Shown here in pieces: positions 16,736 through 26,270 of a stretch of DNA of 64,000 bases. Every line of letters starts with the position of its first letter. The first letter of the stretch is position 1. Below the pieces are notes generated by a model that saw only the letters and a list, made by a program, of their open reading frames with translations, did no database searches and had not been told where the DNA came from. The translations under genes and the position numbers were made by a program. The stretch comes from UBA11612 sp964475755 (lineage in GTDB: Bacteria; Pseudomonadota; Alphaproteobacteria; Rhodospirillales; Rhodospirillaceae): the NCBI GenBank assembly GCA_964475755.1, contig CAYYXR010000003.1, positions 62,001 to 126,000 on the forward strand. The letters are read 5' to 3'.

Positions 16736-17650
16736 GTGGCGCAAACGTACCCAGACGTCGCCGCTAAATCCATGGCGGCGCGAAGAATTCTCGTGGTTTT
16801 CAACCCTGCCGCCGGTCGGTCGCGGCGTAACAGGTTTAACGACGTTGTAGAAAAGCTGAAAAACCTCGGATGCGCCGTCACTGTTATTGAGACAAAGGCG
16901 CCCGGGCATGCGGAGAAAATAGCCCAGGACGCGTCCAGTACGGAATTTGATATCATCGCGGCGGCGGGCGGGGACGGCACCATAAACGAGGTCGTAAACG
17001 GGTTAAAAGGAAAAGCGATTTCTCTCGGCATTATTCCTTTGGGCACGGCAAACGTCGTGGCCGATGAGATTGGCCTTAAAAAGAATCCAAACAAGGTCGC
17101 AAACGCTTTAGCGCACGGTACTTTAAAAAAAATTCGTGTGGGCGTCGCCAACGGCCGACGGTTCGTGATGATGGCTGGCTCCGGGTTTGATGCCAATGTG
17201 GTTGATGGCGTATCACTGAGGTTGAAGAAAAAACTAGGCCCCCTAGCTTATGTCTGGCAGGCCACGACGCAATCGTTCAAAGACAAGTGTGAGCCGTGCA
17301 GTATCGTTATTGACGGAACAGCTCACGCGACTGTTTCAATGGTCGCCTGCAATGGCCGGAGATATGGTGGCCCGTTTATAGCGGCGCCGACCGCGTCCTT
17401 AAGCGACGATTCATTTGAGGTTGTGCTGATGAAGGGGCGTGGGTGGTTTAGCGTTGCGCGGTATGGACTGGGCCTGATACTTGGGCGGATAACCATGTGG
17501 CCAGATGTTGAGGTCATTCGAGGTCGCCAACTCGCGATAGAAAATGGGAACGGTGAGCCGGTTCAGGCGGACGGGGATATCATCACGCGGTTGCCCGTAC
17601 ACATTTCCATCGACCCTGAGCCTGTATGGCTGGTTTATCCGGCACTGTAA
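16736..17650 (+). CDS. Diacylglycerol kinase-like lipid kinase (YegS/DagK family)
   Basis: 304 residues from GTG 16736, chosen because GGAG lies 6 bases upstream; TTG 16724 and ATG 16772 are alternatives. ILVVFNPAAGRSRRNR, AAAGGDGTINEVVNGL and LGIIPLGTANVVADEIG are the DAGKc catalytic-domain signatures, and MVACNGRRYGGPF and LSDDSFEVVLM belong to the C-terminal beta domain. The family phosphorylates diacylglycerol or related lipids. Divergent from the plcP-like gene, it may recycle the diacylglycerol that PlcP releases into phosphatidate. Confidence 0.88.
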   Translation: MAQTYPDVAAKSMAARRILVVFNPAAGRSRRNRFNDVVEKLKNLGCAVTVIETKAPGHAEKIAQDASSTEFDIIAAAGGDGTINEVVNGLKGKAISLGIIPLGTANVVADEIGLKKNPNKVANALAHGTLKKIRVGVANGRRFVMMAGSGFDANVVDGVSLRLKKKLGPLAYVWQATTQSFKDKCEPCSIVIDGTAHATVSMVACNGRRYGGPFIAAPTASLSDDSFEVVLMKGRGWFSVARYGLGLILGRITMWPDVEVIRGRQLAIENGNGEPVQADGDIITRLPVHISIDPEPVWLVYPAL

Positions 17651-17737
17651 CTCAGTAGTCTTTTCGAGGCGCACGAATAATGTATGCTAGGACTGCCCTT
17701 TGGGGCGGCCGCCTACAAAGACAATGCAGGGATCGCT

Positions 17738-17995
17738 ATGAAAAACGTCATTGAGGACCTTTACGCCAAGTCCGAAAAATTCCACGACAAATTTAAGGAC
17801 GAGGAGCTAGACGAGTATTTGCTGAGCCTGGTTCAGAAGTTCCAGGACGCGGACGCCATGTATCATCACTTTAGCTACTTGTTGATGCACGTCCGCGCGA
17901 CTGTCGCCCACCAGGTGCGCCCGGCTCATTTACAAGAGGCGATCGAAAGAGCACAAAGCTATTTGCAGCGCTACGCCGAGCAGTACAAAGAATAG
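17738..17995 (+). CDS. Small conserved hypothetical protein, helical
   Basis: 85 residues from ATG 17738, with GCAGGGA upstream as ribosome-binding site; an upstream in-frame TTG at 17684 has none. The predicted product is almost wholly helical and highly charged (NVIEDLYAKSEKFHDKFKDEE, ...EAIERAQSYLQRYAEQYKE), with no Cys and no signal peptide. I do not recognise a family. It follows the lipid kinase by 87 bases on the same strand and converges with pmbA, so it could share the kinase transcript. Confidence 0.6.
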   Translation: MKNVIEDLYAKSEKFHDKFKDEELDEYLLSLVQKFQDADAMYHHFSYLLMHVRATVAHQVRPAHLQEAIERAQSYLQRYAEQYKE

Positions 17996-18002
17996 TGCCC
18001 GG

Positions 18003-19346
18003 TTACGTTCCAGCCACGCTCATGCCATCAATGCGGATCGTCGGCGCGTCTATCCCGTAGCGAATGACAAGATCGTTGGCCGGAGTCAGCGCTTTGAACA
18101 TGTCTATTAGATTGCCTGCGACCGTGACTTCGTGAACAGGGTAAGCAATCTCACCGTTCTCAATCCAAAAACCGACGGCACCGCGGCTATAGTCGCCGGT
18201 CACCATATTCACGCCTTGGCCGACGAGGTCCGTGACATAGAGACCCTCCTTAACGCCGGACATCAATTTCGCAGGCGTTTGAGCGCCCGGTGCGAGCGTT
18301 ACGTTTGTTGCGCTCGCACTAGGTGGCGAGCCCGTGCCGCGGCTGGCGTGACCGGTGGGTTGGAGATTCAGTTGTCTGGCAGCGCGGAGATCGAGAAGCC
18401 ACGACGTCAGCATGCCCTTGTCCGCAAGGTTCCGCTTGGTGTTCGGCAATCCCTCGGCATCGCAGGGCTTTGATCGCAAACCTCGATCAAGATGCGGATC
18501 TTCGACCACGGTGATTGCGGTGTTAAAGACCTCTTTTTCCATCATGTCTTTCAGGAAGGTCGTTCCTCGCGCAACGGCAGCGCCGTTAATCGCGGCGACA
18601 AAATGGCCCAATACGCTACGTGCAACACGTGGGTCATAAATGATGGGCACACGTTTGCTCGGCACCTTGCGCCCGCCAAGTTTCTTTACAGCTCTTTCCC
18701 CAGCCGCTCTTCCGACATCCTCAGGGGTACGTAGATCGCCAAAATATACCGCAGCCGTGTAGTCATAGTCCGTTTCCATACCCATTTCGGCATCGCCAGC
18801 GAGTACGGACGCGCTCATTGATGAGCCCGATGACTCGTATGTGCGGGCAAATCCATTTGACGCGGCAACCGCTACTTTGTGTCTGCCCCAATTCGCGGAA
18901 GCGCCATCAGAATTGGTGATGCCTTTAACGCCGCGCGCCGCCGCTTCGCAGGCTTCTGCTTTGGCTATTAGGGTTTCAACCGGCACGTCGGTAGGGTCGC
19001 AGATGTCCAGCTCCGGTAAAGATTTTGCCAATTGGCCCGGCTCAGCAATGCCGCAAAACGGATCTTCCGGGACTGTAGCGGCCATGGAAACGGCTCGGTC
19101 GACCAGTTCCTTCAGGGCTGTTGGTTTCCTGTCGGCCGAGGAGACGATCGCCTGGCGTTTGCCCTTGAAAACACGTAGCCCAATATCGCCGCCTTCAGAC
19201 CTCTCCAGGTGTTCCAATTTTCCTAGCCGATAGGTCACCGATATAGACGTGCCATGAACCACGATGGCATCGGCAGCATCCGCACCGGCCTTTTTTGCGT
19301 CTTTAATGAGATCTGTAAGGAGATTTAAAAGATCGTCAGAAGCCAT
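18003..19346 (-). CDS. pmbA: TldD/PmbA family protein, PmbA (TldE) type
   Basis: 447 residues. DAADAIVVHGTSISVTYR, LEHLERSEGGDIGLRVF, GLPNTKRNLADKGML and TGDYSRGAVGFWIENGEI are typical of PmbA. No HExxxH motif is present, which marks it as the non-catalytic PmbA/TldE partner rather than TldD. In E. coli the TldD-TldE heterodimer degrades unfolded peptides, matures microcin B17 and clears CcdA. The partner tldD is not in this window. It lies 3 bases after the ubiD stop, in the same transcript. Confidence 0.92.
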   Translation of the reverse strand: MASDDLLNLLTDLIKDAKKAGADAADAIVVHGTSISVTYRLGKLEHLERSEGGDIGLRVFKGKRQAIVSSADRKPTALKELVDRAVSMAATVPEDPFCGIAEPGQLAKSLPELDICDPTDVPVETLIAKAEACEAAARGVKGITNSDGASANWGRHKVAVAASNGFARTYESSGSSMSASVLAGDAEMGMETDYDYTAAVYFGDLRTPEDVGRAAGERAVKKLGGRKVPSKRVPIIYDPRVARSVLGHFVAAINGAAVARGTTFLKDMMEKEVFNTAITVVEDPHLDRGLRSKPCDAEGLPNTKRNLADKGMLTSWLLDLRAARQLNLQPTGHASRGTGSPPSASATNVTLAPGAQTPAKLMSGVKEGLYVTDLVGQGVNMVTGDYSRGAVGFWIENGEIAYPVHEVTVAGNLIDMFKALTPANDLVIRYGIDAPTIRIDGMSVAGT

Positions 19347-19349
19347 ATA

Positions 19350-20861
19350 TCAGGATTTCCAGATAGGTTTGCCATCACCGGGAAGACCGTATTGGCTCCA
19401 CTTTTCGGTGACCAAGTTGATGATGTCATCCGCCATGCGAATCTGAGTGCCCCATTCCCGCTTGGTCTCGGGCGGGAGCTTGTTGGTGGCATCCAATCCC
19501 ACCTTTCCGCCCAGACCGGGTTCGGGAGACGCAAAGTCCAGATAGTCGATAGGTGTATTCTCTACAACAGTTATATCCCGTGCGGGGTCCATGCGCGTTG
19601 AAAGGGCCCACATAACATCCTTCCAGTCGCGCGCATTAATATCGTCGTCAACGACAATGACGAATTTTGTGTACACAAATTGTCGCAAAAAACTCCATAC
19701 ACCCATCATCACGCGTTTGGCATGCCCGGGGTATGATTTCTTCATACTTACGACGGCAATGCGGTAGCTGCATCCTTCCGGAGGTAGCCAGAAGTCCGTA
19801 ATCTCCGGAAACTGTTGAATCAGTAGGGGAATGAAGACTTCATTCAGAGCCTCTCCTAAGATCGATGGTTCATCCGGCGGCCGACCAGTGTATGTCGATA
19901 GGTAAATCGGATCGCGGCGCATGGTGATCGCCGAAACCTTGAACACGGGAAATTTCTCGACAGCATTGTAATAGCCGGTGTGATCGCCGAACGGGCCTTC
20001 GTCACCGAACTCATCCAAAAGCACATGGCCTTCCAAAACGATTTCGGCGTCGGCCGGGACTTTCAGTGGAACCGTCTTACAATCGACCAGTTCAACTTTT
20101 TGACCACGTAATAACCCGGCGAATTGATACTCGGACAGTGTATCCGGAACCGGCGTAACGGCTGCTAAAATTGTACCAGGATCTGCTCCGATAACGGCCG
20201 CGACCGGCAGCGGTTCGGCCTTAGACGCTTTCCACCTGTCGTAATGACCGGCGCCGCCGCGATGTTTGAGCCACCGCATCAAGGTTGTGTCCCGTCCGGT
20301 GACCTGCATCCTGTAGATGCCAAGATTGAAAAGGTCCCGCTTGTCATCGCCTGGACCCTTCGACACCACCAGCGGCCAAGTTATGAGAGGGCCAGCATCG
20401 CCCGGCCAACATGTCTGAATCGGCAGGGTATTGAGATCGATGTCCTGTCCGGTCAGTACAACCTCCTGGCAGGGCGCGCCGGATACTGTTTTCGGCTTCA
20501 TGGCCATGACCGTTTTAAGGAGCGGCAGCATGTCCCAGGCTTCCTTCCACCCGCCCGGCGGCTCCGGTTGCTTCAGGAAGGCCAGGGTTTCTCCAATTTC
20601 ACGCAATTGCGCGGGTTCCCGGTCCATACCCCATGCGACGCGTTCCACCGAACCAAAGAGATTGGCCAGGACCGGCATGTCGTATGGCGTTCCGTCTTGA
20701 TTGAGCACATTCTCGAACAGCAGTGCAGGTCCGTCCGAAGCCAGGACCCGAGTCTGGATTTCAGTAATTTCTAGGTGCGGGGAAACCGGCGATGTGACCC
20801 GTTTGAGTCGCCCATTTTTTTCAAGATGGGCCATAAATTCGCGGAGAGACTTGTATGGCAT
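19350..20861 (-). CDS. ubiD: UbiD-family decarboxylase (3-octaprenyl-4-hydroxybenzoate carboxy-lyase)
   Basis: 503 residues from ATG 20861 (MPYKSLREFMAHLEKNGRL), the usual UbiD start; the frame extends upstream but without family similarity. TWPLVVSKGPGDDKRDLFNLGIYR, MRWLKHRGGAGHY and FGDEGPFGDHTGYY mark the prenylated-FMN active site. It catalyses decarboxylation in ubiquinone synthesis and needs prenyl-FMN from UbiX. With pmbA downstream it forms a two-gene string; ubiA is about 3 kb away on the same strand. Confidence 0.94.
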   Translation of the reverse strand: MPYKSLREFMAHLEKNGRLKRVTSPVSPHLEITEIQTRVLASDGPALLFENVLNQDGTPYDMPVLANLFGSVERVAWGMDREPAQLREIGETLAFLKQPEPPGGWKEAWDMLPLLKTVMAMKPKTVSGAPCQEVVLTGQDIDLNTLPIQTCWPGDAGPLITWPLVVSKGPGDDKRDLFNLGIYRMQVTGRDTTLMRWLKHRGGAGHYDRWKASKAEPLPVAAVIGADPGTILAAVTPVPDTLSEYQFAGLLRGQKVELVDCKTVPLKVPADAEIVLEGHVLLDEFGDEGPFGDHTGYYNAVEKFPVFKVSAITMRRDPIYLSTYTGRPPDEPSILGEALNEVFIPLLIQQFPEITDFWLPPEGCSYRIAVVSMKKSYPGHAKRVMMGVWSFLRQFVYTKFVIVVDDDINARDWKDVMWALSTRMDPARDITVVENTPIDYLDFASPEPGLGGKVGLDATNKLPPETKREWGTQIRMADDIINLVTEKWSQYGLPGDGKPIWKS

Positions 20862-21270
20862 AGACACCGGCTCAAATATGGCGGAGCGGAAATTCCCTGT
20901 GTGCCACAATGGCTTAAGGTGGCGGCCCGGGTCCGTCAAGGAACGTCAGGCAGCTGTGGCGTTCACAACTAAGAAGAGAAAATGTAACCTCCGCTTGTTG
21001 TATTTAGGGTGCAGGACCAGTATGAAAGGCGTTAGCAAGACATTTACGTTTTTTCGGTAACCCGCTGAGCATAAAATATAAACGCCATCAAAAAATGACA
21101 CATTAGGCATGTGGAAAAGTGTGCAGTGTCGCAGTGGGTTAGCGAGTGGTCCGATAAAGATTTAGTCGAAACTATATCTAAGTGTGGATAGCCACACAGG
21201 GGAAATTGCAGCCGTCCAGGATGCTGGGGCGTTTGCAGAGTCTGGTCCGACCGGATGTTGAGAGGGGTAC
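20862..21270. other. 409-base divergent intergenic region
   Basis: This is the shared promoter space of ubiD (left) and the HD-GYP gene (right). A short perfect hairpin lies at 21182-21197 (GTGTGG, loop ATAG, CCACAC), and an AT-rich patch lies at 21040-21110. No credible gene longer than 12 codons was seen. Confidence 0.6.
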
Positions 21271-23001
21271 ATGGCTGACGGAGATGCGATGAGCGCGGGT
21301 GCAAGCTCCAGCGGCTTGGAACGTTTGATCGAGATTGGTCTGGCGCTGTCTGCCGAACGCAATCATGATCGTCTCACCGAGCGCATCCTTCTTGAAGCGA
21401 TGGACATAACCAACGCGGATGGCGGAACGCTGTACCTGCGTACTGATGACGATGCTCTCAAATTCGTCATTATGCGCACGAATTCTTTGAATATCGCCAT
21501 GGGCGGCACTACTGGCGTGCCGATTCCATTCCCTCCAGTGCGGATGTATAACGCTGAGACCGGTAAGCCGAACTATAACAATGTTTCCGCTGCCGCAGCG
21601 CTGTCGAAAAAAGCAATTAACATTCCTGACGCCTATGAAGCGGAAGGATACGACTTCTCCGGAACTAAGAAGTTTGACGAAGGAACCGGTTACCGGTCCA
21701 AGTCCTTTCTTTGTATTCCGCTGCTGAACTATTCCGATGAAGTTATCGGCGTACTGCAGCTTCTCAATGCCAAAGACAGCGACGGCGAAGTCATAGCGTT
21801 TTCCAAAGAGGTCCAGCGGACCATCGAAGCGCTAGCGTCTCAAGCTGCTGTTGCTATCGACAATCAGAAACTCATCGAAGCGCAACGCGCTTTGATGGAC
21901 AGCTTGATGAAGGTGATGGCGCATGCCATTGACGCCAAATTCCCTTATACCAGTGGGCACTGCCAGCGTGTCCCCGAGCTTACGAAAATGCTCGCCACCA
22001 AAGCGAGCGAAGCAACTGAAGGACCTTTCGCGGATTTCAAGTTGGACGAAACCGAGTGGTATGAGCTTCACGTCGCAGCGTGGCTTCACGATATAGGCAA
22101 GGTGACCACCCCCGAGTTCGTCGTCGATAAGGCAACCAAGCTTCAAACCATTTATGATCGCGTGCATGAAGTTCGTATGCGGTTCGAAATATTACGGCGT
22201 GATGCCGAAATAAAGATGCTGAAGTCGATCGCCAAGGGCAAAAATGCCCGGGTCGAGCGCAAGAAATTTAAAGACCGCTGCCAAGAGTTGAAGGAGCAAT
22301 GGACCTTTATTGCCGACTGCAATATCGGCGGTGAATTCATGTCTCAGGAAAAACAGGATGACGTCAAAAAAATCGGCAAGCAGAAATGGTACCGATATTT
22401 TGACCGCCAGCTTGGTCTGTCGTGGACCGAAGCAAAGCTCCTGGAAAAAGCGCCTCCGCCGGAAGAGGGTTGGGAGCAACTGTTGGCTAATCTTCCGGAA
22501 CATTCCGAGGCGGAATACGATCTTGGTGAAATCACGAATATGTGCATTCAGCGCGGCACCCTAAACGACGATGAGCGCCGCAAGATTAATGATCATATTG
22601 TGCTAACGATTGAAATGTTGAACGAGATGCCGTTTCCGAAACACCTCAAACGTGTGCCCGAGTACGCTGGTGGACACCATGAGAAAATCGATGGTACGGG
22701 GTACCCCAACAAGCTGACCGGTGAAGATATGTCTTGGCCGGCCAAAATGATGGCCATTGCCGACATATTTGAGGCCCTGACCGCGGCTGACAGGCCCTAT
22801 AAAAAAGCGAAGACCCTGTCAGAAAGCGTGAAAATCCTGTGGTTCATGAAAAAGGATAAGCACGTCGATTCCGATCTGTTCAATCTCTTCCTCAACTCCG
22901 GTGCATACAAAGATTATGCGGAACAATTCCTGAGACCAGAGCAAATTGACGAAGTGGATATCTCCAAATACGTCGACCCGCCGGCCCAGGCCGCTGAATA
23001 A
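21271..23001 (+). CDS. GAF / HD-GYP cyclic-di-GMP phosphodiesterase-like protein with a large insert
   Basis: 576 residues. An N-terminal GAF domain spans about 15-200 (MDITNADGGTLYLRTDD, KSFLCIPLLNYSDEVIGVLQL). The HD-GYP domain starts near 205: GHCQRVPELT, WLHDIGKVTTPEFVVDKATKL (H273-D274), then, about 135 residues later than usual, NDHIVLTIEML and HHEKIDGTGYP (469-478), ADIFEALTAADRPYKK. All key HD and GYP residues are present, so c-di-GMP hydrolysis is likely, with the GAF domain sensing a ligand. The insert (about 291-428) is charged and helical and its role is unknown. Confidence 0.9.
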   Translation: MADGDAMSAGASSSGLERLIEIGLALSAERNHDRLTERILLEAMDITNADGGTLYLRTDDDALKFVIMRTNSLNIAMGGTTGVPIPFPPVRMYNAETGKPNYNNVSAAAALSKKAINIPDAYEAEGYDFSGTKKFDEGTGYRSKSFLCIPLLNYSDEVIGVLQLLNAKDSDGEVIAFSKEVQRTIEALASQAAVAIDNQKLIEAQRALMDSLMKVMAHAIDAKFPYTSGHCQRVPELTKMLATKASEATEGPFADFKLDETEWYELHVAAWLHDIGKVTTPEFVVDKATKLQTIYDRVHEVRMRFEILRRDAEIKMLKSIAKGKNARVERKKFKDRCQELKEQWTFIADCNIGGEFMSQEKQDDVKKIGKQKWYRYFDRQLGLSWTEAKLLEKAPPPEEGWEQLLANLPEHSEAEYDLGEITNMCIQRGTLNDDERRKINDHIVLTIEMLNEMPFPKHLKRVPEYAGGHHEKIDGTGYPNKLTGEDMSWPAKMMAIADIFEALTAADRPYKKAKTLSESVKILWFMKKDKHVDSDLFNLFLNSGAYKDYAEQFLRPEQIDEVDISKYVDPPAQAAE

Positions 23002-23025
23002 GTCTCGATTTTTGTGCGAGCGCAG

Positions 23026-23940
23026 CTAGTAGCGCATCAGCAGCATCGCGAGAACGACAAGCAATCCAAAATTCCGATTAGAGCGAAAGCGCTGCAGGCA
23101 GTTGGCGTGATTGTCAATGTCCAGTGTAATCACTTGCCATGCGAGGTGTATGGCGGCGAACGTCAGGGCAACCGCGGCAGGAACGCTGAATGGGAATGGA
23201 ATAAGCGTCGCTGCCGCTATTAGTGAAATACATATGGTATAAACGACGGCAACAAAGAGTTTGGTGAGTTTTCCAAGAGCTAATGCGGCCGATTTAACGC
23301 CAGCCAACACATCGTCTTCTTTGTCCTGGTGCGCATAGATGGTGTCGTAGCCCAGGGTCCAAAAGAAGCCGGCCGCATACAGTAAAAGCGCGGTGAAATT
23401 TAACTCGCCATACACCGCGGCCCAGCCCATCAGTGCGCCCCAGTTGAAAGTCAATCCAAGCCAAGCTTGGGGCCAGTATGTAATCCGTTTCATGAATGGA
23501 TAGGTTGCTACCAGAGCAAGTGACGCGATGCCAAGTTTGATCGCGAAGGGGTTTAGTTGTAGGAGCACAAAAAGCCCGAGCGCTAACTGCGCTGCAAGAA
23601 AAACAGTCGCGCCCAACACCGATATCTGTCCGGATGGAAGGGGGCGAGTCGATGTCCGTTCGACTTTGCCGTCTATGTCGCGGTCTACGATGTCGTTATA
23701 CGTACACCCCGCCCCGCGCATTGCGATTGCGCCCACTAAAAATAGCAGCATTAAATACGGATCGGGATTTCCGATGGAGCCCAGCGTTACGCTCCACCAG
23801 CAGGGCAGCAAGAGAAGCCAGGCGCCTATTGGCCTGTCCAACCGCATAAGGCGAGCGTATGGTCTGGCTGGTCGGGGCAACAGCGTATCGACCCAGCTTC
23901 CGGTCGGAATGTCTGTTTTCGGTACTTGGCGCTCGCTCAT
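23026..23940 (-). CDS. ubiA: 4-hydroxybenzoate polyprenyltransferase
   Basis: 304 residues from ATG 23940. Integral membrane UbiA prenyltransferase with both Asp-rich motifs: CTYNDIVDRDIDGKVERT (first) and YDTIYAHQDKEDD (second), which bind the magnesium-diphosphate of the polyprenyl donor. Eight or nine hydrophobic helices are visible, and TRPLPSG is a conserved loop. It attaches the isoprenoid tail to 4-hydroxybenzoate in ubiquinone synthesis. It converges with the HD-GYP gene and is divergent from rsmE, an order often seen in alphaproteobacteria. Confidence 0.95.
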   Translation of the reverse strand: MSERQVPKTDIPTGSWVDTLLPRPARPYARLMRLDRPIGAWLLLLPCWWSVTLGSIGNPDPYLMLLFLVGAIAMRGAGCTYNDIVDRDIDGKVERTSTRPLPSGQISVLGATVFLAAQLALGLFVLLQLNPFAIKLGIASLALVATYPFMKRITYWPQAWLGLTFNWGALMGWAAVYGELNFTALLLYAAGFFWTLGYDTIYAHQDKEDDVLAGVKSAALALGKLTKLFVAVVYTICISLIAAATLIPFPFSVPAAVALTFAAIHLAWQVITLDIDNHANCLQRFRSNRNFGLLVVLAMLLMRY

Positions 23941-24007
23941 GGGCCGGTACAGTAAGGGGAACCTGCGCCTCACTCAATGCGTGGGGCCAGGATAATTGTA
24001 GGTCGGT

Positions 24008-24754
24008 ATGTCGAAAACCAATTCTCGAATACGCCTCTTTGTAGAAGGCGAATTGGCCGAAAGCGTGCTCATCGACGCCCGTGAGGCGCAAGCGCATTAC
24101 TTGCTGCATGTCATGCGGTGCAAAGAGGGGCAGGAAGTCTTTCTTTTTAATGGATTGGATGGGGAGTGGTGCGCGTCGATTCGGATGTCTGCAAAAAAGA
24201 AAGTTGTATTCGAGGTTTTGCGGAAATCCCGAGATCAAGACAACGGGCCTGATCTTTGGATCGCCTTTGCACCGGTCAAACGAGCCGATTTTCTCGTGGA
24301 AAAAGCCTCGGAATTAGGCGTCAGCACGATACTGCCCGTCATCACACAAAGAACTGATGTGCGCCGTGTAAACACTGGCCGACTTCAAACCCACGCGATT
24401 GAAGCAGCTGAGCAGTGTTCGCGTCTTTCGGTGCCGCCTGTAAGAGAGGCGGTAAAGTTTGAACAATTCATTGCAGATTGGCCGCCAGCGCGAAGGTTGT
24501 TCTTTCTGGACGAGACAGGGCAGGGCGGACCAATCGGCAAAGTCCTGTCCGCAAGTCCGCGTGAACCGAGCGGTTTTCTCACGGGTCCGGAGGGGGGGTT
24601 TGCTCAATCGGAACTTGACGCTTTGCGTCAACTCCCGTTTTCTACGCCCGTGGGTTTGGGGCCCCGTCTGTTGCGTGCGGAGACCGCTGCCATTGCGGCG
24701 CTGTCGTGTTGGCAGGCAATCGTGGGTGACTGGGTGCCGGGAACAAAGGTGTAG
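24008..24754 (+). CDS. rsmE: 16S rRNA (uracil(1498)-N3)-methyltransferase
   Basis: 248 residues, a SPOUT-fold enzyme that methylates U1498 of 16S rRNA. IRLFVEG at the N-terminus, HYLLHVMRCKEGQEVFLFNG, KRADFLVEKASELGV, EAAEQCSRLSVPP, then the knot signatures FLTGPEGGFAQSEL and GLGPRLLRAETAAIAAL are all typical. The order ubiA / rsmE / gshA is shared with many alphaproteobacteria. Confidence 0.95.
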   Translation: MSKTNSRIRLFVEGELAESVLIDAREAQAHYLLHVMRCKEGQEVFLFNGLDGEWCASIRMSAKKKVVFEVLRKSRDQDNGPDLWIAFAPVKRADFLVEKASELGVSTILPVITQRTDVRRVNTGRLQTHAIEAAEQCSRLSVPPVREAVKFEQFIADWPPARRLFFLDETGQGGPIGKVLSASPREPSGFLTGPEGGFAQSELDALRQLPFSTPVGLGPRLLRAETAAIAALSCWQAIVGDWVPGTKV

Positions 24755-24891
24755 CCGGTATTCAAAAGTTGTATTGAGCAATTTTCATTTAATGGGTGGC
24801 GCGCAGGGGGCGTGCTTCTTAAATAGCTGAGACCCTCGGACTTGGCACCAGAACACCGAAGTCCGCTTTAATAGATAGGCCCGCTCGCAGT

Positions 24892-26256
24892 ATGACATCT
24901 TTTAGATCGGATAAGGCTGACCCTGTTACGTCCAAGGCGCAACTGGTGGCAACGTTGGAGGCGGGGGCAAAGCCCGAGTCCGACTGGCGTATCGGCACTG
25001 AGCACGAAAAATTTCCCTACAGAAAATCTGACTTTAAACCGCTGTCGTATGACGGCGACCCCGGGATACGGCTGCTTCTCGAAAAAATGCAGCAGTTTGG
25101 TTGGGAGCCGGTGTTTGAAGGTGACAACCTTGTGTCTCTCAAGCAGGACGGCAAAGGGTCTATTTCACTTGAGCCTGGAGGTCAGATTGAGCTTTCCGGG
25201 GCGCCGCTATGCGACGTGCACGAAACTTGCAACGAGGTGATGGAACACCTTACGCAGGTCAAGGCGGTCAGTGACGAGCTTGGGCTGGGAATGCTGGGGC
25301 TGGGGGTCACCCCGGACTGGCGGCGCGAAGACGTCCATTGGATGCCAAAGGGGCGCTACAAAATCATGCGCAACTACATGCCCAAGGTCGGCGACAAGGG
25401 CATCGATATGATGACTCGTACATGTACCGTGCAGGTCAATCTCGATTATGCGTCCGAAGCGGATATGGTCAAAAAGCTTCGTGTGGCAATCGCGCTCCAG
25501 CCGATTGCCACAGCATTGTGGGCGAATTCCCCCTTTCTTGAAGGGAAGCCCAACGGCTATCTGAGTTACCGCGCCCACATATGGCAGCATACGGATTCTG
25601 CGCGAACCGGACTTTTGCCATTTGTGTTCGAGGACGGCATGGGCTTTGAGCGATACGTCGACTATTTGCTCGATGTACCGATGTATTTTGTGTACCGCGA
25701 TGGATACTTGGATGCCTCAGGCCAATCTTTTCGCGATTACATGAATGGAACGCTTCCTGCGCTTCCGGGAGAAATTCCGACGATTGCCGACTGGTTCGAC
25801 CATATGTCCACGGCCTTCCCAGAGGCGAGGGTGAAAAACTATATCGAACTCAGGGGCGCGGATGCTGGGCCATGGGGGCGCCTTTGCGGACTTCCTGCGT
25901 TTTGGACTGGTCTCATGTACGACTCTCAAGCGCTCGATGCTGCATGGGATCTTGTAAAGCCATGGACATCGGAAGATCGGGAAAGGTTGTTTAAGGACGT
26001 GCCAAAGTTAGCGCTGAAAGCTTCTGTTCAAGGGCGTAGCGTTCAAGAAATCGCGAAAGAGGTGCTTTCCATTTCGGAGTCAGGCTTGCGCCGTCGTGCT
26101 CGTTTGGACGAAGATGGGAACGACGAGACGTCATTTCTCAGGCCATTACAGGGTATTGCCGAGGCTGGTTTAACGCCTGCCGAGCTTATGTTAGATTTGT
26201 ATAAAGGCCCGTGGAACGGAGATGTTTCAAAAGCGTATGTGGAGTTCAGTTATTAA
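24892..26256 (+). CDS. gshA: Glutamate-cysteine ligase, plant/alphaproteobacterial type
   Basis: 454 residues. WRIGTEHEKFPYRKSDFKPL, GDNLVSLKQDGKGSISLEPGGQIELSG, RGADAGPWGRLCGLPAFWTG and PWTSEDRERLF are typical of the GshA branch shared by plants and alphaproteobacteria, which is unlike the E. coli enzyme. It makes gamma-glutamylcysteine, the first step of glutathione synthesis. The start is ATG 24892, 26 bases after a 7-bp hairpin (arms 24837-24843 and 24859-24865). A chorismate mutase follows after 14 bases. Confidence 0.95.
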   Translation: MTSFRSDKADPVTSKAQLVATLEAGAKPESDWRIGTEHEKFPYRKSDFKPLSYDGDPGIRLLLEKMQQFGWEPVFEGDNLVSLKQDGKGSISLEPGGQIELSGAPLCDVHETCNEVMEHLTQVKAVSDELGLGMLGLGVTPDWRREDVHWMPKGRYKIMRNYMPKVGDKGIDMMTRTCTVQVNLDYASEADMVKKLRVAIALQPIATALWANSPFLEGKPNGYLSYRAHIWQHTDSARTGLLPFVFEDGMGFERYVDYLLDVPMYFVYRDGYLDASGQSFRDYMNGTLPALPGEIPTIADWFDHMSTAFPEARVKNYIELRGADAGPWGRLCGLPAFWTGLMYDSQALDAAWDLVKPWTSEDRERLFKDVPKLALKASVQGRSVQEIAKEVLSISESGLRRRARLDEDGNDETSFLRPLQGIAEAGLTPAELMLDLYKGPWNGDVSKAYVEFSY

Positions 26257-26270
26257 AGGACGCAGTCGTA

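Noticed and set aside
21010..21060. 12-codon ORF (ATG 21021) before the HD-GYP gene as a leader peptide
   Set aside because: It has a poor ribosome-binding site, no adjoining hairpin system and no clear connection to the downstream gene.
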